The position numbers and the translations under genes are program-made. A model generated the notes under the pieces. It ran no database searches. It was not told the origin of the DNA and saw nothing but the letters and a program-made list of their open reading frames with translations. A DNA stretch of 64,000 bases from positions 310,001 through 374,000 of the forward strand of contig CBDATB010000012.1 of the NCBI GenBank assembly GCA_965199745.1. Reading direction: 5' to 3'. Position 1 is the first letter of the stretch. Every line of letters begins with the position of its first letter. Source of the DNA: CBDATB01 sp965199745. Lineage in GTDB: Bacteria > Bacteroidota > Bacteroidia > Cytophagales > Flammeovirgaceae. Shown one piece after another: positions 45,337-53,108 of the stretch.

Positions 45337-45858
45337 TCAAAGAAATAGAAAAAAGTAGAAGTCTTTTGTCAAAATGTATACTTTAACAAAGGATTTCCAC
45401 GAACGCAGTATATTTGTACTCGTCGAGGGAGAACTCCCCGTTGAACACCGGTTTCCATCCTTACAGTTCTTCGGGAAACCTCCACATTTTGATATTTTTC
45501 TTTTTTGCTCTTTTGTTTTATCGTAAAAAACTAACTCTCTTTTGCTATTTCTCAAATACAAACCGTTATCATGTTCCAGTTTTTTGTAATATCGTAATTG
45601 ACCTAAATACGGAAAATAAATTTCCAGCTCATGTTCCATGATTAAGTTTGTACCAAAATCAATTCTTGTAACATTAGCAAGATGAAAGGGTAAATGTAAA
45701 CTATCACTTAATTTTTCTATCGTTCTTTTTGTATCTTCTATTCTTAAAGTCAATAGATTTGTAACAAAATAATACTTACACATGCTACCCTCTGTTATTT
45801 TTACATCAGTTCCAGTTACTTTTATTTCCAAGTTATCTAAATAGCCTATAACATTACT
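45337..45858 (-). pseudogene. Filamentous-phage/plasmid replication initiator (gpII/Rep-like), truncated
   Basis: The open stretch encodes VIGYLDNLEIKVTGTDVKI, TEGSMCKYYF, IEKLSDSLHLPFHLANVTRI, DFGTNLIMEHELEIYFPYLG and QLRYYKK, ending in LVFYDKTKEQK. This follows the conserved core of the II/X-type replication proteins of Bacteroidota filamentous phages and related plasmids (a GSLxKYFxGDN, IEKLADELHLP and YxPEIYYxYLG pattern, from memory). The first 50 or so residues and the C-terminal nickase part are missing. After about residue 112 the frame becomes non-family sequence. It is probably a relic of an integrated phage beside the tRNA. Confidence 0.6.
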
Positions 45859-45889
45859 TTATAACCTTGTTCTTCCTTCACTAATTATT

Positions 45890-46048
45890 CTATCTAAATA
45901 AGTTAGGAACAGTATTTAGAAAGTCTGTATTTATCACAAGCACTTCTATTTGTTCAACGGCACGAAGGAAGGCCGGGTGGTTTTTTTCAATCCTTTTCGC
46001 GTGAATAATAAAGCCTTCCGTAATGTGCTGTTTCAGCGTTTGAGTTGC
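45890..46048 (-). pseudogene. RhuM-like fragment
   Basis: A 52-codon open stretch on the minus strand reads QTLKQHITEGFIIHAKRIEK, then NHPAFLRAVEQIEVLV. The first part resembles the conserved WATKTLKExxxxGFxxxxxRL core of RhuM/virulence-protein family members, which occur in islands and near defence genes. There is no start codon context and both flanks are lost, so it is a relic. The family call is tentative. Confidence 0.4.
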
Positions 46049-46158
46049 CTAGATTCTAAGCTGAAGACCTAGTTTGAGAAAAGACAACAATCAATACTTG
46101 AAAATCGCTCAAATTTTGGGTGTGTTAGTAAAAAAACTGCTTTTAAAAAAGGATACAG

Positions 46159-49047
46159 ATGCTCAATAACATAATCGAACATAAAAAAAGGGAATGGTTA
46201 CTATCCAATGATTGCCCAGTGAAAGACCTTGTGCAGTACATGAAAGACAAAAGGAATTTAAGAGATACCCAAATTCAAGCCATTGAAACCTATCTATTTC
46301 TGAAAATTGAAGGACAAAATAAACCCCTTTGGCAAGTCTTCAGTGAGGGTTTTTTTACAAATGGTACCGACCTTTCAAAACTCAATATCAATCAACAGGC
46401 AAGAGACTTTCTGCAAGCGAACCAAAAGGCTTATGCACTTTTTGACTTTTCTCGTCAAAAAAATGGAAGTTCTAACCTACTGCCCAAATTAGAAAAGCTG
46501 ATAATCGAAAAGCCGACTGAGCTAGATTATGACCAAATAATAAAGAACGTATTTCACAAGGTAGATTATGCGGACTACTTAATGAGTTTGCCAATGGGTG
46601 CGGGTAAAACCTACCTGATGGCAGCCTTCGTTTATATTGACCTATACTTTGCTCACAACGAACCAGAAAACAAGAGTTTTGCCCACAATTTCTTAGTACT
46701 TATTCCTTCAGGACTTAAATCTTCCATCGTTCCAAGTTTGAGAACGATAGAGAATTTTGACCCAACTTGGGTAATTCCAGATCCAGCAGCGAGTGAATTG
46801 AAACGACTGCTAAAGTTTGAAGTTCTTGACGAACAGAAATCTGCCCAAAAAAGCAACAAGGCTCGCAACCCAAATGCTCAAAAGGTAAATCAGTGTTTAC
46901 CAAATCCATTCGGGAGAGTGTTTGTGGTAAATGCAGAAAAGGTAATCCTCGACAGATTAGAAGTTACCAATCAATTAAAAGTGATTGAACATACGGAAGA
47001 TGAAAAAGACAAATTGGCAAATGAACTGAGAAACCTTATCGGCAGAATCCCAAACCTATCTATCTTGATAGATGAAGTACACCATGCGGCAACAGATAAC
47101 ATTAAACTAAGGCAGGTTGTAAATAAATGGCAATGCAAGGGCAATATTTGTACAGTACTTGGTTTTTCGGGAACCCCATACTTGTCAAAGGCTGATAAGA
47201 TTGAAGTTACCGAAGATGTTTTTTTGAACTTTTCCCAAATCACAAACACCGTTTACTATTATCCACTTATAGCAGCAATTAAAAGTTTCCTTAAAACGCC
47301 CAAAGTCAAAATCGGTCAGAATCTTGACCGCTTCCACATCATCAGAAAAGGAATTGAAGACTTCCAAAATGATTATGGTACAAAAATTTACGAAAACGGA
47401 ATGATAGCTAAGATTGCTATTTACTGCACCAACATTGAAGTCTTGGAAGAAGAGGTCTATCCCTTTCTAACAGGAGAATTGAAAATCAACCCTGCCGAAA
47501 TCCTCAAATTTCATAAAGGCAACAAACAGTATCCTCAACCTCAGGGAAGTGAGTTGGAGTTTCGTTCCTTGGATTTATCAATCTCTCAAAAGCGTTATGT
47601 CCTGCTCGTTCAAGTGGGGAAAGAAGGTTGGGATTGTCCAAGTCTAACGGGGGTTATTCTTTCTCAAAAAGGCGATAGTCCAAAAAATATGGTACTCCAA
47701 ACAAGCTGCCGTTGTTTAAGACAGGTTGACCGAGAAAAAGAAGAAACCGCCCTTATTTGGCTCAATGACTACAACGCGAAAACATTAAACGACCAACTCA
47801 AAAAAGAACAACACACTTCGATTGAGGAAATTAACCGAATCAAGAAAAACGGAAAAGTGGAAATGGTTGACTGTTTTTCAAGAATGGAATTGTTGAATTT
47901 ACCTTTGCTAGATTTCTATCAACTCAAAGTCAAGTACCAATCCGTTGACGAAGAGACTGAAGCCAATACCAAAAAGAAGTTAGAGGAGTTGGTAAAAAAT
48001 ATAAATGCTTTCAAAGTACCTGCCCTTGTTACAACGGCTGAAATCAGCAACTTGGACCAAGGCGATATTGCCATCATGAAAGAAATCGGTTTTGATGCTG
48101 CCAATTTCAACCAGTGGGTTTATCAAATTTCAAAACAAAGTTTTGGAATGATAAGCCGAAATGAATTGCTTGAATTTGAACCACAACTTAAAGCCGTTTT
48201 TGATAAAGTGTCATACAACGAAGATGGTAAGCAACTTTGGAACGAACTCTATGACCTGTATGAAATCAATAGTAAAATCCGCCTTGCCTTTAGCATTAAG
48301 CGGGATCTAAAAACAGATAGTGAAGTCATTCCTGAAAATGCTAATCTTCTTTTGGTTGACAAATTGGGAGCAGTTGAGAAGAACGACAAACTCTATCCTG
48401 AGCAAGTTGATGTGGACAAGATTCAGGAACTAGACAAGTCAGGTGAATCCACCGAAGTGGATTTAACTCAAGCAAGAATAGAATATGACAAAGCCAAACA
48501 ATTGCTCGAAGAACAAGGCATGGGACACATGATGCAGTCTTGGGATGAATTTCAGAAGAAATACGACCATTCTTTAGCAGTTCGCTCCAAAGACAAAACC
48601 TTTCATTATCTACCCTACAACTTTGTACAAAGTGGTTTTGAGAAAGACATTCTGCAAAAAGTATTACGCCTTGACAACTTCAAAGACAAAGAGTTGGAAG
48701 TCTACTACAATGGTGAAAGAGGACTGACCGAATTTGTGATTAACTGCTTTGCGAAAAACGGAAAGATTTGGAAAAACATTGGTCGTTACACCTCTGACTT
48801 TCTAATCATCAAAAGGCAGGACAAGAAAATACATAAAGCCCTTTTGGTAGAAACCAAAGGAGAAGGCTTTAAGAATGACCCAGCGTTTGTGCAAAAGAAA
48901 AACTTCGTAGAAACGGAGTTTCTACAACAGAACAACGCCAAGTTTGGCTACCAGCGATTTGACTTCCTCTATTTGGAAGATGGAACTGACATTGCCAGTA
49001 ACATTGTAGTTATTAGCGAAAAGATTGACGAATTCTTCAACGAATAA
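46159..49047 (+). CDS. res: Type III restriction enzyme, Res subunit
   Basis: A 962-residue superfamily-2 translocase/nuclease. Walker A is MGAGKT (residues 146-151), motif II is DEVH (304-307), FSGTP (about 336) is motif III, and KEGWDCPSL (about 488) belongs to the second helicase lobe. Near the C-terminus SDFLII and LLVETKGEGF give the D...ExK pattern of the PD-(D/E)XK nuclease of type III Res proteins. Res cuts DNA only with a Mod partner that recognises the site. Three mod genes follow, the first 3 bp after its stop. The usual order is mod then res, so the arrangement is reversed. Its last codons recur after every mod gene. Confidence 0.9.
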   Translation: MLNNIIEHKKREWLLSNDCPVKDLVQYMKDKRNLRDTQIQAIETYLFLKIEGQNKPLWQVFSEGFFTNGTDLSKLNINQQARDFLQANQKAYALFDFSRQKNGSSNLLPKLEKLIIEKPTELDYDQIIKNVFHKVDYADYLMSLPMGAGKTYLMAAFVYIDLYFAHNEPENKSFAHNFLVLIPSGLKSSIVPSLRTIENFDPTWVIPDPAASELKRLLKFEVLDEQKSAQKSNKARNPNAQKVNQCLPNPFGRVFVVNAEKVILDRLEVTNQLKVIEHTEDEKDKLANELRNLIGRIPNLSILIDEVHHAATDNIKLRQVVNKWQCKGNICTVLGFSGTPYLSKADKIEVTEDVFLNFSQITNTVYYYPLIAAIKSFLKTPKVKIGQNLDRFHIIRKGIEDFQNDYGTKIYENGMIAKIAIYCTNIEVLEEEVYPFLTGELKINPAEILKFHKGNKQYPQPQGSELEFRSLDLSISQKRYVLLVQVGKEGWDCPSLTGVILSQKGDSPKNMVLQTSCRCLRQVDREKEETALIWLNDYNAKTLNDQLKKEQHTSIEEINRIKKNGKVEMVDCFSRMELLNLPLLDFYQLKVKYQSVDEETEANTKKKLEELVKNINAFKVPALVTTAEISNLDQGDIAIMKEIGFDAANFNQWVYQISKQSFGMISRNELLEFEPQLKAVFDKVSYNEDGKQLWNELYDLYEINSKIRLAFSIKRDLKTDSEVIPENANLLLVDKLGAVEKNDKLYPEQVDVDKIQELDKSGESTEVDLTQARIEYDKAKQLLEEQGMGHMMQSWDEFQKKYDHSLAVRSKDKTFHYLPYNFVQSGFEKDILQKVLRLDNFKDKELEVYYNGERGLTEFVINCFAKNGKIWKNIGRYTSDFLIIKRQDKKIHKALLVETKGEGFKNDPAFVQKKNFVETEFLQQNNAKFGYQRFDFLYLEDGTDIASNIVVISEKIDEFFNE

Positions 49048-49050
49048 GAT
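48994..49050 (+). repeat. Direct repeat R0: 3' end of res
   Basis: The last 17 or so codons of res plus the 3-bp gap before mod copy 1 form the reference copy of a 57-bp repeat found again before mod copies 2 and 3 and, degraded, after copy 3. It differs from R1/R2 at six positions. Its coding part reads ASNIVVISEKIDEFFNE. Confidence 0.85.
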
Positions 49051-50982
49051 ATGCCCATAAAATACATTCCATACATACCCAATACAGTAGAAGGACAAGC
49101 AGTATTGGATAATATTAGCCGCACGCAAAGAGTGCTGCGATACCGAGACAATGACAAGGTCATTTCAAAGATACTTCGCGGAATGCCCTACTATGAGGTT
49201 GAAAAGCAAGAGCAAGTTGGAGAAGAAAGCGACAATCTTGTGATTCGTGGGGAGTGCCTTTCTGCTTGCGCCTATTTAAAAGAACAAGGCATAAAAGTGG
49301 ACTTGGTGTACATTGACCCACCATTTGCCAGTGGTGCGGATTATGCGAAGAAAGTACACATACGCAGAAACCCAAAGTTGGCAGAGAAAGTACAGAAGGC
49401 AGAAGAAGAATTAGAAATTGAAGAACTGCAAGCCTTTGAAGAAACCATGTATGGCGATATTTGGCAGAAGGAGGATTACCTGAATTGGCTTTATGAAAAC
49501 TTGGTTGCCATAAAATCCATACTGCAAGAGGACGGAGCGATTTATTTACACCTTGATCATAAAATTGGGCATTACGTCAAAATTCTAATGGATGAAGTTT
49601 TCGGTGAGGATAATTTCAGAAATGAAATTATTTGGTGCTACAAAACTTCTTTGAGAGCGTCCAATAAATCATTTGGTCGAGACCATGATATGATTTTTTT
49701 CTATGCTAACGGAGAGTTCCATGAAATAAATCCTGACAAGAAAGACTTTCCGTCAAGTGAAAGCACAATTAAAAGATGGAAGGACTATGCTGATGAAGAG
49801 GGTTTTGTTAGTAACAAGCATTTTGCAGGTAGCAAAAGTACCATTATCAATACCGAGGATGAAACAAAAGGCTTTAATATTTACAATGGTATTCCTCGCG
49901 ATTGGTGGGAGATTCCGGCCAACGTCTCGAAAGGTAATACGGACGAAGTAATTGCAGGGAAATATGCAACTCAAAAACCTGAACAACTCTTAGAGAGAAT
50001 AATAAAGGCAAGTACTGAGGCAATAGAAGAAAAAGAAGATGGAACTAAAGAAAAAATGGTGGTTGCTGACTTCTTTGGAGGTAGTGGAGTGACTGCTAAA
50101 GTTGCTAATGATTTAGGTCGAAAATTCATTCATGCAGATGTTGGTATCAACAGCATTGAAACCACCCGAGATAGATTGGTCGCAGCCAAAGCGAGTTTTC
50201 AAGTTTTAGAAATTAAAGATGGAGTAAGCCTATTTCGCAACCCACAACAGACAATGGACAAGTTGGCCAAACTTATTCCAGGTTTACAGCAAAATGTACC
50301 AGGCGTTGGCAAGTTTTGGTTTGGTGCTATGCAAGACAGCAAATTGGGAACTGTACCAGTTTATGTTCCTAACCTTATTGACGGTTCAGAAAAAGTACTG
50401 GATATTTCTGCCGTTAATCGCATAATTAATGAAGAATTTCAGAAGTTGGAAGTCAAGGTCCAAAAGGTAATAGTGTATTACGTAGATGTTGACGACCGCA
50501 AGGAATTGGAAAAATTCATTAAAGACAATAACGCTACACAAACGATCACTGAGTTAAGAGACTTGAAAGCCTTACTACACGATATTGTAGTAGAAGATGA
50601 AATGGAGACTAAAACCACAAAAACAAAAGAAGGCTTTGAGGTAGAAATAAGCAAATTCATTAGCGACCGTCTCAACCAAAAAATCAATGACTTCAACGAG
50701 AGAGGAAACTTACAAGCCTTGAACAAAGGCAAGAAGTTTACACCAATCACAATTAGCGAAGAAGGTTTGGAACTAATAGAATACTTATCTCTTGATTGTG
50801 CAAATGCAGAAGGTGTTTGGACAAGCAGTTCTGAAATAAAGATTGACAAGCTCGGTTATATTTCGCTTGACGGAGAAAAAACAAAAGACTTTTGGGGCGG
50901 TAAAATTTCAGCATACAAGAGGCCATTACGACTGAAAGTCAGAAATATTAGCGGAGATGAGACAATAAAAGTATTTGAATAA
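49051..50982 (+). CDS. mod: Type III DNA methyltransferase Mod, copy 1
   Basis: A 643-residue beta-class N6-adenine methyltransferase. DPPF (residues 89-92, motif IV) comes before FFGGSG (341-346, motif I), with a target-recognition region between them (about 190-305). In copy 1 this contains NEIIWCYKTSLRASNKSFG and GIPRDWWEIPANV and differs completely from copies 2 and 3. TQKPE (308-312) precedes motif I. The first 200 bp are identical in all three copies, and the last 209 bp are shared with copies 2 and 3. It starts 3 bp after res. Methylation by Mod protects the host and guides Res. Confidence 0.93.
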   Translation: MPIKYIPYIPNTVEGQAVLDNISRTQRVLRYRDNDKVISKILRGMPYYEVEKQEQVGEESDNLVIRGECLSACAYLKEQGIKVDLVYIDPPFASGADYAKKVHIRRNPKLAEKVQKAEEELEIEELQAFEETMYGDIWQKEDYLNWLYENLVAIKSILQEDGAIYLHLDHKIGHYVKILMDEVFGEDNFRNEIIWCYKTSLRASNKSFGRDHDMIFFYANGEFHEINPDKKDFPSSESTIKRWKDYADEEGFVSNKHFAGSKSTIINTEDETKGFNIYNGIPRDWWEIPANVSKGNTDEVIAGKYATQKPEQLLERIIKASTEAIEEKEDGTKEKMVVADFFGGSGVTAKVANDLGRKFIHADVGINSIETTRDRLVAAKASFQVLEIKDGVSLFRNPQQTMDKLAKLIPGLQQNVPGVGKFWFGAMQDSKLGTVPVYVPNLIDGSEKVLDISAVNRIINEEFQKLEVKVQKVIVYYVDVDDRKELEKFIKDNNATQTITELRDLKALLHDIVVEDEMETKTTKTKEGFEVEISKFISDRLNQKINDFNERGNLQALNKGKKFTPITISEEGLELIEYLSLDCANAEGVWTSSSEIKIDKLGYISLDGEKTKDFWGGKISAYKRPLRLKVRNISGDETIKVFE

Positions 50983-50983
50983 T

Positions 50984-51040
50984 GCCAACAGCATTGTAAT
51001 TATTAGCGAAAAGATTGACGAATTTTCCAACGAATAAGAT
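50984..51040 (+). repeat. Direct repeat R1 (res-tail copy)
   Basis: A copy of the res 3' end lies between mod copies 1 and 2. It still encodes ANSIVIISEKIDEFSNE followed by the same stop and the same GAT before ATG. It is identical to R2. Confidence 0.88.
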
Positions 51041-53050
51041 ATGCCCATAAAATACATTCCATACATACCCAATACAGTAGAAGGACAAGCAGTATTGGAT
51101 AATATTAGCCGCACGCAAAGAGTGCTGCGATACCGAGACAATGACAAGGTCATTTCAAAGATACTTCGCGGAATGCCCTACTATGAGGTTGAAAAGCAAG
51201 AGCAAGTTGGAGAAGAAAGCGACAATCTTGTGATTCGTGGCGAATGTCTTTCTGCATGTGCTTATTTGAAAGAACAAGGCATAAAAGTGGACTTGGTTTA
51301 CATTGACCCACCTTTTGCCAGCGGTGCAGATTATGCCAAAAAAGTCTACATACGTAGAAATCCAAAAATGGCAGAAGAAGTAAATAAGGCGAAAGAAGAA
51401 TTGACTGATGATGAGTTTCAATTCTTTGAGGAAACCATGTATGGAGATATTTGGCAAAAGGAATTATATCTCAATTGGCTCCATGAAAACCTCTCTGCGA
51501 TTAAATCAATAATGAAAGAGAATGCCAGCATATTTCTTCATTTAGATTCTCACATTGGCCATTACGGGAAAATATTAATGGATGAAGTTTTTGGCGATGA
51601 TAATTTTGTTAATCATATCTCATGGATGAGATCTCATGCACATGGCGATTCTGGTCAAGGTTCAACTCATTTCGGCCGTGTTGTAGATATGATATTCCTT
51701 TATAGGATTGGTGAAAAGGCAATATGGAATCCACTACATACACCTTACTCTGAAGAAACGATAAAAAGGGATTATAAATATGAGACTAAGGAAGGAAGAA
51801 AATATCGTTTAGCTCCAGTCGATGGCCCAGGCGGAGCTGCAAAAGGTAATCCTTATTATGAATTCCAAGGAGTAAAAGGCTATTGGCGTTTCTCAAAAGA
51901 AAAAATGCAGAAGCTATTTGACGAGGGAAAAGTAGTGAAAAGCAGTACCGGAAAGAGTTTAAGCCAAATAATCTATCTAGATGAAGCACCCGGTAAATCC
52001 GTAACTGATATGTGGAATGATGTCTGGCGTGTTTCTCCTACTTCAAATGAGCGAGTTGATTATGCTACACAGAAGCCAGAAGCTCTATTAAAGAGAGTAA
52101 TTGAGTCTAGCTCCAATGATGATTTTATAGTTGCTGACTTTTTTGGTGGAAGTGGTGTAACTGCCAAAGTAGCTCATGATCTAAAAAGAAAGTTCATTCA
52201 TGCAGATATTGGAATAAATAGCATTCAAACGGTAAGAGATCGCTTAATTGAAGCGGGTGCAAGTTTCAGCATTTTAGAAATAAAAGATGGAGTAAGTCTA
52301 TTTCGTAACCCACAACAAACAATGGATAAGTTGGCTAAACTTATTCCAGGTTTGCAACAAAAAATGGCAGGCGTTGGTAAGTTTTGGTTTGGAGCAATGC
52401 AAGACAGCAAGTTGGGTACTGTGCCTGTTTATGTTCCCAATCTTATTGATGGTTCAGAAAAAGTGTTAGACGTTCCTGCTGTTAATCGCATTATCAATGA
52501 AGAGCTACAGAAGTTAGAAGTCAACGCCCAAAAAGCAATTGTCTATTACGTAGATGTTGACGACCGAAAAGAGCTAGAACAATTTATTAAAGACAATAAC
52601 GCTACACAAACGGTCATTGAGTTAAGAGACCTGAAAGCCTTACTACATGCCATTATAGTAGAAGATGAAGTTGAAACCAAAACCACAAAAACCGAAGAAG
52701 GCTTTGAGGTAGAAATAAGCAAATTCATTAGCGACCGTCTCAACCAAAAAATCAATGACTTCAACGAGAGAGGAAACTTACAAGCCTTGAACAAAGGCAA
52801 GAAGTTTACACCAATCACAATCAGCGAAGAAGGTTTGGAATTAATAGAATACTTATCTCTTGATTGTGCAAATGCAGAAGGTGTTTGGACAAGCAGTTCT
52901 GAAATAAAGATTGACAAGCTCGGTTATATTTCGCTTGACGGAGAAAAAACAAAAGACTTTTGGGGCGGTAAAATTTCAGCATACAAGAGGCCATTACGAC
53001 TGAAAGTCAGAAATATTAGCGGAGATGAGACAATAAAAGTATTTGAATAA
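51041..53050 (+). CDS. mod: Type III DNA methyltransferase Mod, copy 2
   Basis: A 669-residue paralog of copy 1 with the same DPPF (89-92) and FFGGSG (367-372) motifs. The middle region (about 190-340) is different: HISWMRSHAHGDSGQGSTHF, YKYETKEGRKYRLAPVDGPG and KGNPYYEFQGVKGYW. This part should determine another DNA target. The 5' 200 bp are identical to copies 1 and 3, and the 3' 500 bp (52550-53050) are identical to copy 3. The reading frame is intact, so all three specificities may be expressed. It lies between repeats R1 and R2. Confidence 0.93.
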   Translation: MPIKYIPYIPNTVEGQAVLDNISRTQRVLRYRDNDKVISKILRGMPYYEVEKQEQVGEESDNLVIRGECLSACAYLKEQGIKVDLVYIDPPFASGADYAKKVYIRRNPKMAEEVNKAKEELTDDEFQFFEETMYGDIWQKELYLNWLHENLSAIKSIMKENASIFLHLDSHIGHYGKILMDEVFGDDNFVNHISWMRSHAHGDSGQGSTHFGRVVDMIFLYRIGEKAIWNPLHTPYSEETIKRDYKYETKEGRKYRLAPVDGPGGAAKGNPYYEFQGVKGYWRFSKEKMQKLFDEGKVVKSSTGKSLSQIIYLDEAPGKSVTDMWNDVWRVSPTSNERVDYATQKPEALLKRVIESSSNDDFIVADFFGGSGVTAKVAHDLKRKFIHADIGINSIQTVRDRLIEAGASFSILEIKDGVSLFRNPQQTMDKLAKLIPGLQQKMAGVGKFWFGAMQDSKLGTVPVYVPNLIDGSEKVLDVPAVNRIINEELQKLEVNAQKAIVYYVDVDDRKELEQFIKDNNATQTVIELRDLKALLHAIIVEDEVETKTTKTEEGFEVEISKFISDRLNQKINDFNERGNLQALNKGKKFTPITISEEGLELIEYLSLDCANAEGVWTSSSEIKIDKLGYISLDGEKTKDFWGGKISAYKRPLRLKVRNISGDETIKVFE

Positions 53051-53051
53051 T

Positions 53052-53108
53052 GCCAACAGCATTGTAATTATTAGCGAAAAGATTGACGAATTTTCCAACG
53101 AATAAGAT
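53052..53108 (+). repeat. Direct repeat R2 (res-tail copy)
   Basis: The same 57-bp res-derived repeat lies between mod copies 2 and 3 and is identical to R1. The unit from one mod start to the next is 1990 bp (copy 1 to 2) and 2068 bp (copy 2 to 3). The length difference comes from the recognition region. Confidence 0.88.
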
